A stretch of DNA of 64,000 nt from Buxus sempervirens (Eukaryota; Streptophyta; Magnoliopsida; Buxales; Buxaceae). The stretch's first letter is position 1. Each line of letters starts with the position of its first letter. The stretch spans positions 15,418,205-15,482,204 of the forward strand of contig OX387184.1 in assembly GCA_947561395.2 (NCBI GenBank). Reading direction: 5' to 3'. A model generated the notes under the pieces. The model was given only the letters and a program-made list of their open reading frames with translations, was not told the DNA's origin and made no database searches. Below are positions 21,896-32,921 of this stretch, in pieces. The position numbers were made by a program, and so were the translations under genes.

Positions 21896-23100
21896 TGTTT
21901 GGTGCTGTTTGCTTTTTAGTTTAAAATAGAAGAGATCAAAAACCTCCAATAACAATCTGTTAAGTATTGGAAGTCTCATCGGTAGAGCCAACAAACTCAT
22001 TGAATTTGGGAAGAACTTCTAAAGAAGCATGGTTATACAAGGCCATTGCTAGAGTGGAAGCAAAAAATTTAATGGCTTCAGAACACATTCGCAACTCAGA
22101 GCACTACATCATTCATGGACTTTTTTCAGTGTAATGGAGCTGCTTGCTCGCTTCTATAGTTGGACAACGATGGTGTAAACATTTACTACAGCCAATATTC
22201 GAAAAACATGCAAATAACTCATATTCAAATTCGAAAGGGCACATTTCGCTAAGGCAAACAACAGAATCATTGAAATTTAAGACATTTCTACAAGAAGATT
22301 ACCATTTAAATATGTGCAAATATGCAAATGCGCAAATTTAAATTCAATTTCGCAAAATAAAATTCAAAGGAGGCACTCGGCAGCTACCTGGTCGCCAACG
22401 GCAGCACTCCCTACGGCGACGAACAGCAGGTCGTCGACGGCAACAAACTTCAACCGCGGTGGCTCTCCAACGACGAATTCCTCAATGTGTGCAAACAGAG
22501 AGGAGAGGAAAACAATGCACGAAACGAGAGGGTTTCGTCGAAGAGAGGAATGGGGGAAGGAGAGGGTTTCGCCCTTCTGGAGAAGAAGATGAGAATGGTC
22601 GGGGTTCGTGGGGGTTCGTCGGGCTTGGAGACGAAGCAAACTTGCTCCGGCAACAACCCTAGCTCGCCGGCGAAGAAGGGATTGGCCGGTCGTTCGTCGT
22701 CGGCTTCGGGTTTAGGGTTGGGATTCGCAGGGTTCTCACTTTTTGAAATTCCGCACAGGACGAGAGGAGAGGAGAGGAGAGAACGCGGGAAGAACCCTAG
22801 CTCGCCGGATTTTGAGAAGATTAGCCGGCGTTCGTCGTCGGGTTTAGGGTTTCGAAGGTGGGTTTTTTCGCTCGCACAGGACGAGGGCGAGAGGCGAGGA
22901 GAGGAGAGGAGGGAGAGAGCGGGGCACGTGCAAACATGCCCTTATATCCAAGGGCATTTTGGGCATTGAAATTTCCCCAAACGTGCAATGATCCCTTTCT
23001 GGTAATAATTCTCAAAAGTGGCATGTTTTTGAAATTTTGCATCTTTATGGCATGTTTTTGTAATAATCGCTGTAAAGTGGCATGTTTTTGAAATTTTCCC
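21896..23100 (-). repeat. Right terminal inverted repeat of the MULE (1205 bp)
   Basis: Inverted copy of 1678-2893; see that entry for the differences. It ends GAAATTTTCCC directly before ten A. It should supply the promoter and leader for the minus-strand genes by symmetry with the left arm. Confidence 0.93.
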
Positions 23101-23214
23101 AAAAAAAAAAGATTCCACCAGAGACAAAAGGTTTTAAAAGTAGCTTTTTTTTCCTGCTTTTTCCGTACATTGGTATTGACGGGACCTACACCAATCCCCC
23201 TCCCCCATTGAATG

Positions 23215-23414
23215 AACATGGTCTAGACTAAGTTCATATATACTGTATGTAAATTTTCGGTTCGGATCGGATACATGTATATCCGAATTTGGATCCAATT
23301 TTTTTTGGATCCAAAATTCTAGATCCGTATCCGAATCACGGATCTAAATCCTATATCCGAATTCGGTAATTTCGGATCGGATTCGGATATATATCCGATC
23401 CATTGCCAGTCCTA
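23215..23414 (+). mobile_element. Truncated hAT-type MITE, right half
   Basis: Matches the right half of the MITEs at 37136-37598 and 42933-43474: many GGATCCGAATTCGG-like runs, ending ATTGCCAGTCCTA. The left half and its TIR are missing. Confidence 0.65.
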
Positions 23415-23431
23415 CCCACCGCATTATTTAC

Positions 23432-23786
23432 ATGGAAAATTGGTTTTTAGTGATACTTTCTCAAAATAATTCAGATTTAGACGAACAATTCTTAAAAATT
23501 GAAAATTAATCATACTTTTTTCAAATAATTAAGATTCAGTATCATTTCATAATAAATTTCTTCCAAAATACCCTCAAAATACTTGCAAACCTCACTTGTA
23601 CCTAAATGAGTGAAAAGATTTTCAAAGTCTTTTGAGGGTATTTTTGGAAGAAATTTTTTGTGAATAGTAAAAGGATATTAAATCCCAATTATTTGAAAAA
23701 AGTATCACTAATTCCTAATTTTCAAAAACAACAATCCAACTGAATTTGAAATATTTTATGAAAATATCACTAAAAACCAATTTCCC
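23432..23786. mobile_element. MITE with 10-bp TSD (MULE-like)
   Basis: CATTATTTAC at 23422-23431 recurs at 23787-23796. The 355 bp between them begins and ends with an inverted GAAATTGGTTTTTAGTGATA-like repeat and is non-coding. A 9-10-bp target duplication suits Mutator-type MITEs. Confidence 0.75.
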
Positions 23787-25069
23787 CATTATTTACCCCT
23801 TTTGGGGAAGCGTAACTTTGTCACAAGGACTGCGGGCCACACGCTCTGGGAAAATGATTGACTTCTTAGATGTCTTAGGTTAAGGGGTGCTTATTGGACC
23901 AGCCGACACGGCCCACTGTGAAAACAGGTCGTGTGGTGCCTGGACCGTGCCGTGCCGGGCTGTGGCCTGCAGGCCAACGGGATGCTTGCAGGCCATGCGT
24001 AAAAATTTTAAAAAACAAAAAGTTAAAGAAGGTTTTTGAAAAAAAAAAGCATTTACATAGCATACATGTTCTACAAAAAAAAATAAAGAAGGTTTTGCAG
24101 AACATGGATATAGGGATGCTTGGCGGGCCGGTCGGGCACGGCCCAGGCACGATTGGGGCGTGCCAGGCGGGCCTGGCGTGCCATGAGCCGCCCGTGCCGG
24201 GGGCCAGGCAGGCCGCGGCACGCCGGGGTATTAAACCCCTTTTTTTTTTATAAAAACTGCAGAAAATGCCAAAAAATCACAAAAAATACCCAAAAAATCA
24301 CAAAAAATTCTGAAAAATGCTTTTATTATTCACAAAATTGTCTTACACATATTGGGATAGATTTTGCTCAAAAAAAATATAAATTCATTAATTATCACAA
24401 GTACAATTACAACTTTGCAAAGAATACATAATTACTTGAACAAATAATACTGCATCACTAAAGTATAAGCACATCCCAACTAGGTTGGCACCCACTCATT
24501 TATCTTTCATTTGCAGTTTAAAAAAAATAAAAATAAAAAGTAAAGTTCCTATACTTTGATTACAAAAATTATAACAAAACTTAGACTAATCTGGATGACT
24601 AAATTCATTAAGATTTAAATCATCGAAGTCTCCAACAAGTTGATCATCTTCAAATTCCTGATCTCTCAGTTCTGTTCTTAACCAATCTATAAGACTGACA
24701 CATACTTGCACCATCTCCGGCGTTAATCTGCTCCTGTAGTCGTCCACGGTTCGTCCACCTGCGCTAAAAGCTGATTCCGATGCAACTGTGGACACCGGAA
24801 CCGTTAGTAGATCACGTGCCATGGCGGCAAGCACAGGATAATTAACCTGATTTTGCTTCCACCATGTCAAAATGTTAAAAGAATTATGTTCTTCCATAGT
24901 ATTGAAATTTATTGGGGGGCTTTCTAAATAAATCTTTAATTCAGATGATCCCCATTACTAGATGCTGGTTGTTTTCCCTTTCTTCTCCCACTTAAAAAAT
25001 TCCAAGGGGAATTATCTGGTAGTGCTTGTTGGGTTTAAGTATGACCATGTATACTACTGCTAGTATCAT

Positions 25070-28000
25070 TGTGCGCGCGTCGGGAACGCGGCACGGGAAA
25101 ATTCTGAGTCGCCACTGCCTGATGGGGTGCAGGCGGACACCTGGGTGCCTAAGTTAGTCTATTAAGGCTTTGGTCTGCGGCTTGAGATTCTAAGTAGATT
25201 CTCGGTTGTGGTCTGGGGAAGTCCGTAGACACCCCAGTCCACCCCATCGGATGACGGGTCCTGTGGGTTTATCCTGGTTTGAGTCAGCTCACTTATTTTC
25301 TCACCCGATTCCTAAGTCGGCATGCAAACTGGTTAAGTCTGGTGGACAACCTAAGTGGTGTGGGTCCCTTTAATTGCTTTTATCTTGATTTAATTAGGTA
25401 ATCTGAGTCTGGTTGAGTGGGCCCCGTTGGAAGTCCCACGGTGTCCTTAGTGGGCTTAGTCAAGCCCATGTACCCTTGTGGGCCTCTGTCTAGCCTAAGA
25501 GGCCCTTTGGGCTTTTGGTTAAGTGAATTAATTTTATATTAGGGTTCAAATTTGAAGCTTAAGTGATTTCCATGCAAAAGGTGGGCCTGCATTGGTTTGC
25601 GGGCCCCCATGATGGTTGCCAAAGGTGCTTTAGATTTATCTTGATAAGTTTGCCAAAAAATAGGTTGGACATTGGGCTTGGGGCTCGTAGTCCTGATTTG
25701 GGCTTAAAAGCCCAAGTTATGTGAAGTTAGGGTTTTGAACCCTTACTTGGTGGGTTCATGAGCTTTAGCGGGCTCGGTAGGCCCTTGCCCTTGGTCTCAG
25801 CGCCAGCTCGATGGACATCCCTCTACGAAGACAATTCTCTGTTTTTTTGGAAAACTCCATGACTGGCTAGGTTTTCGAGCTCTGTAACACTTCCCTGGTG
25901 TTCCTCAGACTCCCAAAAGACCTTTAAACTCGCATTGCAATTAATCTAACCTGCTTCATGACACGATGTAAAACCCCGAATTTTCACCTAATAAATAAAT
26001 AAATAATAAATAAAAGAAAATATGAGTTAAGTCCTGGTTAAAATAAAAAGTGAAGATTTAGAGGATAATTAATTCAAATGAGTCCTAAGCTGAAAATAAA
26101 GAAAGAATTTTAATGAAATTAGTCTAAAAGAATAAAAAGGGTATTTTGGTAATTTCCAGAAAAAGGTAATTAGTAAAGAGATCATCAAATAATAATTAGA
26201 ATTAGAAAATAGAAGAAAACAAATTATTTTGATAAGTTAGAAATTAAAAGAAATTAATAAAAACCTAAAATAGGGAAAAAGGGTAATTAGGAGATTTCAC
26301 GTCTTAATTTGGAGAAAATAAGGTTTTAAGTGATAGAAATGTTTAATTAAATATTTTGCACGAAAATAGGTTATTTTCATGAGTTTAGATAATAAGAAAC
26401 TTAATTAGTATTATTTAAGTAGAAAATAGAAGGTGGAGAAAAAGTAGGAATTAAATTAGAAGGATTAGACATTAACTAGACCATGGTTGGGTTAGCCCAA
26501 ATTAAATTAGCCAATTAGGGTTTGTTTAGGATTTCTAAAGCCTAGTATAAATAGGAAACTAAGGTTAGACAAGAGGGAATTTTCGTGGGTTTCTTATGGA
26601 GAGAAAAGAGGGAGAGAAAGGAAGGAGGTCTCTAATGGAGGTGTCTGACCAGCCACCATCAAAACGCGATCGGGGAAAATCCGTATGGTGGATCGCCTTC
26701 AAATTTGGAGGTTTTGTTCACGACTGATGGAACTACAATGTGAACGGTGGAGATTTGAATTGGAAGAGTCTAGGTTGGTGCGGTTGGGAGCAACATTCTG
26801 GTCCAGAATTAGAAGGTGCAATAGAAGAAGGATTTAGCGTATAAGGCAAGTAGTAACCCTTGGAAAACGTGAGGAATTGCATGATTTTGATTTCTATGAT
26901 TTCATATGGTTAGCATGGATTAGACGGAACTGTATTTACATGGAATCAAGTTGCTTATATTTTCATGATTTGTGTTCTTGATGGAATTATCAAATTAATG
27001 AAGGAAGTTTAGTTGGATTATGTAAATAAAGGTAGGAGGGTATTTAATTCATAAAAATTACTCTAGAAGGCTCTAGGTAAGTTTCAGAAAGTTTGTAGAT
27101 TAATTTAGACCAAGAAAACATAAAGCAAAAGCATAAGAATCCGAAATTGGAAAATCTGGAAAATTCTGTTAAAAATTGCACGAGTGCCTAGGATCGCCCA
27201 GCCCTGTAGAGGTAGGCGCTCTAAGTAAAATTTGTAGATTTTGGGAATTTTGTAATTCGAATAAATACCCAATAATTCTTATGATTAGTTAAGCATGTTA
27301 GCATCTTTATAAGGACTTAATTGAGCTATAAAAATTATAAAATTAATTTGGAAAGGATAAGCAATAAATTGAAGGTTATAATGAAAGGATTGTTTATAAA
27401 AGAGTCAAAGGGTATGGATATTGCTAGAAATAATACTACTGAAATTTATAGCTTATAAACATCTTTTAAACTTCATTCTAGGTCTGTAGAACATGCTGGA
27501 AAAATAAAATACAGAAAATTCAAATAGAAACTAGCTTAGGTGCTAAGGTAGGAAATTGGATTCTAATAAAGGGATTAAGAAGGAAAAGTTTAAGCATGAT
27601 TTGATTTACTTTTATTTGAGCTTTATATAGGAATATTGGCTACTGGAATTGCCTAAACTCAGATTTTACCAGATTTATGATACTTGAGTTTTATTTTGAA
27701 TATAATTGGAAGAATTGCATAGGTTATTCTGAAAATGCCTATAATTGGATTTCTTATGATTGAATCATGGATTTCACATGGAATGGAATACTTTGGTATG
27801 GATTGATATGTGGTATGATATTGTTCTCTTTAATTTTACGGTTGGGTGATACGGCTTCTGTGGTTGAGTTTGATACTATCTTTTACGGCAGAGATGGGTA
27901 ATCCTCTGTGTAGAGATGTGTAATCCTTTACGGGTAAAAGTGTGTATGCCTCCTACATTAGCGTGTCCTTCCGTATGTGGTTTTATCGTGGTTTGTGTCA

Positions 28001-30536
28001 GTGGGCTTAGCTGTATATGGATCTATAGTTTTGGCTGGTTAGCTAAGTGGTATTTAGTTTGGATTGATTTACTCCTATATTGCGAACGCGCTTCCCTTTG
28101 CAAGTTAGTTTGCTCTGGGAGGGTCCTATGTCTGGAGGGACACCCCGGTGAGCCGCTGGTGATTCCCTGTACATGTGGATAAGCGACCACACTCCATGTA
28201 TTGATTCAGGTGCTGCATGCTGGTGGTACGTCCAACTCTGCGGAGTTTGTGCGCAATAAGTCGGTGACTACGGCTCTTGTCTAAGCTGCGCTGCATGGGG
28301 CTTGAGTATCATCAAGTAGCACTGCCCCTAAGCCGCACGGTGGAACAGCATTTAGTCGAGTGTCATCTCAAATACTTATCATCTTTGTGAGTCCTGCAAT
28401 GGCACGTGTTTTATCGCTTTTGTCGGTTTTACCTCGTTAACATCAAGAGACTGGTATTTATACATGATCATATGTTTCATCGCCTTATTTGTAATTGCCA
28501 TGAATAACTTGGATTTCTCGTCTTATCGTTGATCAATCGAATACCTCATGACTATTTGCTTATATTGTACTGTTTCAAATTGCATGCACCTGCTACTTGC
28601 TGAGATGTAAATCTCACTCCGTTTTCCCCTATTTTTCAGGTTGCTTGGAGAGATCGCGAAGATGGGGTTTTAATTTGATGGGTAAAATTATAATTGGTAT
28701 TAATGTCACATGTTGATTAGATAAACTTTATTGTAAACAGAATTGATATTATTGAATAAAGAATTGTTGTTATTGGCCACCATAACTCTGATATAATTTG
28801 TAAAGTTTAAAATTATTGTGAATCTTGGTTTGTATCTGACCCCAGCTTCGTGGTAACACCTCGGGTTTGGTTGTTGAACTGGACTTGGGTTGTTACAGTA
28901 GCGAACCGGGTTCGGGTTGGGTGCCGGTTTGCACTGACCCGGGTTCGGGGCGTTACACACGACTCCAGATCTCTTTACCAAAGAAATCAAGCTCGATTAT
29001 CATAAAAACAATTACAAATACAAACTAACGATTGCAGGGGGAGTGAGGGGTGATGGGAGCATGTTCACACGCATACAAAAAAAAACAGCATATGGCAGAG
29101 GGGGGGGGGGGGGGGTTTAGGGGAGCACTTCTTGCGGCCACACAAGAAAGAAAACGCATTAAACAAGCGGAGACAGCATGCCTAAGAAGAAACAGATTTG
29201 CACCTACACCTGGACTTGGCCTCCGTGCCGACATGAAAAAATATTCGAAGAAGGGAAGTAGAAGGGGGGTTTATAGGGATACATTGGACGAAATAGGTGA
29301 GGAACAGGTTCTTCGTAGGAGTGCTTGGAAAGAAACCCAGGTACCTTATGAGCACTGGATGAAGCAATAAAACCCTCGTCTTCTTAAAGGGGCCGTGCAT
29401 GGGGTCTCCCTTACCCTTGGAGACCTCCATGTTACCCAAAATGGAAGAGCATGCATGTCATAACAAGGAAAGAAAAACATATGCGGTAACATGCTTATAC
29501 GACTCCCATTTTCATGTATGTAAAGCAAAAATGAGTGAGGAACAATACCTAAGGTTCCCTAAGTTCTTGTGCAAGGTGGCGGCTCTTCCTTGAGATGACA
29601 CAGGTGTCGGAGCTCTCTTCTTCTTACACCAACAGCAGCGAGCACTCCTCCCCTTGTCTTGGTAGGGAGGTGAAGAGGAAAAGAAGAGAGTGGGAAGGTA
29701 AGGTCCGGTGTTTGGGGAGCTAGGAAGACAAGGCAGGCCAGCAAACGGGGAGCCAAAATGAAAAAAACCAAAATCCAACTAGCAGAGAAAGCCAACCAAA
29801 GAAATCCCAAAAATCCCCACCCTTGGCAATGAAGTGTGGTGCGGCTTTTATAGACAAAGGAAAAAGGGTCCGCTGGGTTGGCGCCTAGCTGGCGCTGAGC
29901 GCTTTTTGCGCTCACCTTGCTCGCGCGAGCAAGGCACCATCATTCCTTTATTAAATGCGGCCGCTAAATGGTCGGAAAATCAAGTTTTTTCGGATTTAGT
30001 CCCTGTATATTTTTGATTTAATCCGATATTCTGGGATATTTACAGATTTGGTCCCTGGGATATTTCGTATGTTTGGATATTCACGGATTTGATCCCCGAG
30101 ATATTTTCCTGCGCCACTTGCCACTTGTGCAGCTCTTTGCCATGTGTGCAGTTTGCCGATTTTACTTCTCGGAAACTTCGACAGCTCATATCTTCTCCAT
30201 CCAGACTCCGATCTAGACAAACTCAGTTGCGTTAGGACCGTATTGGAGCCCTCTATCCAATGACATAGGGGTAAGCATCTGGATAGGGGTTTAGCAGAAA
30301 GTCAACTTTTGGCTCCCCTCAGGTTTGACTGGCTTGCAGAACCTTCATCCGGACTCCGATTCCTGCAAACTCAGTTGCGTTGGAACCGTGTCAGGATTCT
30401 CTATCCATTGAGATAAAGCGAGGTGGCTAATTATCACTTGATCAAAAAGTCAACTTTTCACCCCTTAGGGTTTGACTTTCCGTCCAAGGTTTTCATTTCC
30501 GGCTTTTCCTGGGAGCGCAAAAATGAGGTGCTTACA
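25070..30536 (-). mobile_element. Solo LTR, family A, copy 1 (with a nested solo LTR)
   Basis: Target duplication ATCAT at 25065-25069 and 30537-30541. The element runs TGTGCG...TTACA on +. Its start (GAGTCGCCACTGCC) and its last 400 bp are similar in order and sequence to 32922-35375. The TATA-like CTATAAAAG on the minus strand near 29845 and GGCGACTC near the TG end indicate minus orientation, as in Gypsy LTRs. No gag-pol, primer site or second LTR is present. Without the nested insertion it is about 2.47 kb, like copy 2. A run of about 16 G lies near 29101. Confidence 0.8.
25967..28957 (+). mobile_element. Solo LTR, family B, nested inside family A copy 1
   Basis: Target duplication CACGA at 25962-25966 and 28958-28962. 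It begins TGTAAAACCCCGAATTTT and ends GTTACA. A TATA-like AGTATAAATAGG lies near 26543, followed by an A/G-rich transcribed-looking stretch. There are no internal retrotransposon genes in its 2991 bp. The frames it contains are unremarkable. Confidence 0.8.
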
Positions 30537-32020
30537 ATCATATTTACAAAATAGTCTTTCTAATAGGGTTCTTATTTTACATATATCTATTTGAAAAGAA
30601 GAATTCATATTCTCATTTATTCCATCTATTAAGTCTTTCACTCCTAATTTAATCCTAGGGTCTATTGTAGTAGCTAAACAATATAAATTAGGCATATCTT
30701 GCCAATATTTTAAAATTTTAGTTTCCATTGCAGGGCAAATATCCTTAGCAATGGGAATGTTTCTATATTGTTGAAAGGAAATACTTATTTGATATAAACA
30801 AGTTAAAATACTCGAGGATGTTGGGTAATAAACCACTGATAAATATATTATTGCATCATAAAAAACTTTTAAAAAATCTCTTAAAATTTCTGCTACTTCC
30901 CAATCAAGGTCTATTAGTTCACTTTCGGGCACTTTAGTTTTATAAAATATTGTAAGTTCTTGTCTTAATGCTAGTGCAACTTCTAGCATTAAATATGTTG
31001 AGTTCCACCTATGTTCAACATCTAGGGTAATTTTTTTAGGTTGCCTTCCTAAAGTTTCACAATAATATTTAAATTCCCTATATTGTGCTAGATTGTTTTA
31101 AATATCTTACTACATCTCTAATATTTGTTAAATGATGTTGGACAATTTTTAAGTCATCCTGCACAACTAAGTTTAGGATGTGACAAGCACACCTAACATG
31201 AAATAAACTTCCATCTATATTTAAGTTTAATTGTTGTCTTAATATTCCTACTGCAACATTATTAGCCTTGCATTATCAAGTGTTAGAGCCATTATTTTAT
31301 TGTGTATTTTATAATTTTTTAGATTTCTACTTATAGCATTTGATATATTTAGTCCAGAATGGCTAGAATCTAGTTCTTCAAAAGTTAGTATTCTTTTTTC
31401 CATATTCTAATTTTCATCTATATAATGTGCAGTTATAGCTAAATAACTTATTTGTTGTCTACTTGTCCAAATATCTGAAGTTAAAACTACCTTAAAGTTA
31501 TTGTTTTCAAAAGTTTCTATTAATCCGGTTTTCATTTTTCCGTATAATTTTATAGCATCCTTTCTTAAAGTGTGGCGTGGGAAAGATTTAAATTGTGATG
31601 CTAGATATTTGGTTATTAAACGGTTAAATCTTTTAGATTCTATTAATTTAAAGGGTAATTCTTCTTGTATTACCCACTTTACTATTTCAAGCCTAGTTTC
31701 TTCTTGATTAAAAATAAAATTACTCAAATTAACACTACTGCTGGAAATTTGGGCTTGCCTAGGGTCTAATTGGCCATGTTTTGGAAGGCATTTCTGCAAA
31801 TGCCGTTGCAAGTGGCCTGTACCACTTTTTCCTTTACAACTAAAAGTTTTTTTACAGTGGTTACAAACTGCCCTCTCTTCACTCCTTATATTTTCAATTG
31901 AAAATTTGAGCCAAACATTGGAGGTTCTACTCCTCTTGGTACTCTTAGGTGGTAGGGAATATGATCACATCTCTTGGAAAGGCAATTCACTTTCATGATC
32001 TTGGATGGGAGGGTCACCAT

Positions 32021-32345
32021 TAGGGGTGCAACTCGGTTCGGTTTGGTTCGGGTTGATGTCAACCCAAGACCAAACCGAAAATATATATACTTGAACCGAA
32101 CCGAATTGAAAACCGAACCAACTAAACCAAAAACCGAACCGAAAATATATAAAAAAACCAAAACCCAAACCGAACCGAACCGAACTACATGAAAACTATT
32201 TGGTTCGGTTCGATTCGGGTTGGACCAATATATTTTTATCTCAAACAAAGGTTTTTTTGTCATATCCTTTAAGTTTAAATATAAACTTTAAAAGTTTAAC
32301 ATATATTATATTATATTATATATATATATAAAACATAGATTATAT

Positions 32346-32392
<47 letters not shown>

Positions 32393-32604
32393 TTCGGTTC
32401 GGTTCGGTTTAGGGAAATACATGAATTCGGTTCGGGTTCGGTTCCGTTCGGTTTATCAAACATGAAACCCGAAACCGAACCGACCTAGTTCGGTTTAGGG
32501 ATTTTTGGACCGAAACCGAACCGAACCACTATAAAACCGAATCAAACCAAAGTCGGTTTGAGTCGGTTCGGGTTCGGTTTTAACCGGACCAAGTTGCACC
32601 CCTA
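32021..32604. mobile_element. hAT-type MITE inside the hAT transposase
   Basis: A perfect 8-bp target duplication GTCACCAT lies at 32013-32020 and 32605-32612. The ends are TAGGGGTGCAACT and AGTTGCACCCCTA. Inside are many GGTTCGGTT runs in both directions and a long TA repeat (about 32320-32390). The open frames across it are by-products of these repeats. Confidence 0.92.
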
Positions 32605-32921
32605 GTCACCATAGGGGGTTGGATTATATCATCAGAAAAGGGTCTAAGAAATTCCCTTTGTTCAGTGTTAAAGAACATAGGATTGCCCCTAGGGTCCATT
32701 ATCAAAATTTGGAAAAAAAAATTCTTAATAAATAATATAATAATAAATTTTTGGTGATACTAATTTATAAGAAAGGTAGAAGGAGAGACTTACTTATAAT
32801 AATAATATTTATACTAATTTTAAAATCGGAAAATTAAATAGAAGAATACCTCTTTAGAATGAAGTTTGAACTTCGCAGTTAAAGCCTTCAACCTCCAGAG
32901 TCCAATTTCCCACTTCTGATG

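Larger units (their letters stand above)
1678..23100. mobile_element. Giant Mutator-like element (MULE) with long TIRs and four genes
   Basis: The element starts GGGAAAATTTC and ends GAAATTTTCCC. Inverted arms at 1678-2893 and 21896-23100 are nearly identical. Both ends abut exactly ten A (1668-1677 and 23101-23110), compatible with the 9-11-bp target duplications of Mutator elements. Inside are a MuDR-type transposase and an HMG-box/mobile-domain gene on +, and a double GRF zinc-finger gene and a Ulp1-like protease gene on -. All four have open reading frames through every predicted exon. Three host-gene fragments and a minisatellite lie between them. Near-identical TIRs plus intact genes suggest a recent and possibly still mobile autonomous element. 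Ulp1-type proteases and mobile-domain proteins are known passengers of plant MULEs. The full set seen here, with long TIRs, is not one I know as described. Confidence 0.9.
24586..32699 (-). pseudogene. Broken hAT transposase
   Basis: The reading starts near 32699 (MDPRGNPMFF) and is cut by a MITE at 32021-32604. A BED zinc finger follows (CNHCKKTF...GHLQRHLQKC, about 31870-31790). Catalytic-domain pieces come next (LTSDIWTSRQQ near 31470; LDVEHRWNSTYLMLE near 31000), with several stops and frameshifts between 31400 and 31000. A 5.5-kb solo LTR interrupts at 30536-25070. The C-terminal dimerisation domain resumes at 24900-24586 (WWKQNQVNYPVLAAMARDLL and STVASESAFSAGGR). It cannot make transposase. 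Confidence 0.85.

Noticed and set aside
25070-30536. A complete LTR retrotransposon
   Set aside because: No gag-pol words, primer site or second LTR; the internal difference from the 2.45-kb copy is fully explained by a nested solo LTR with its own TSD.
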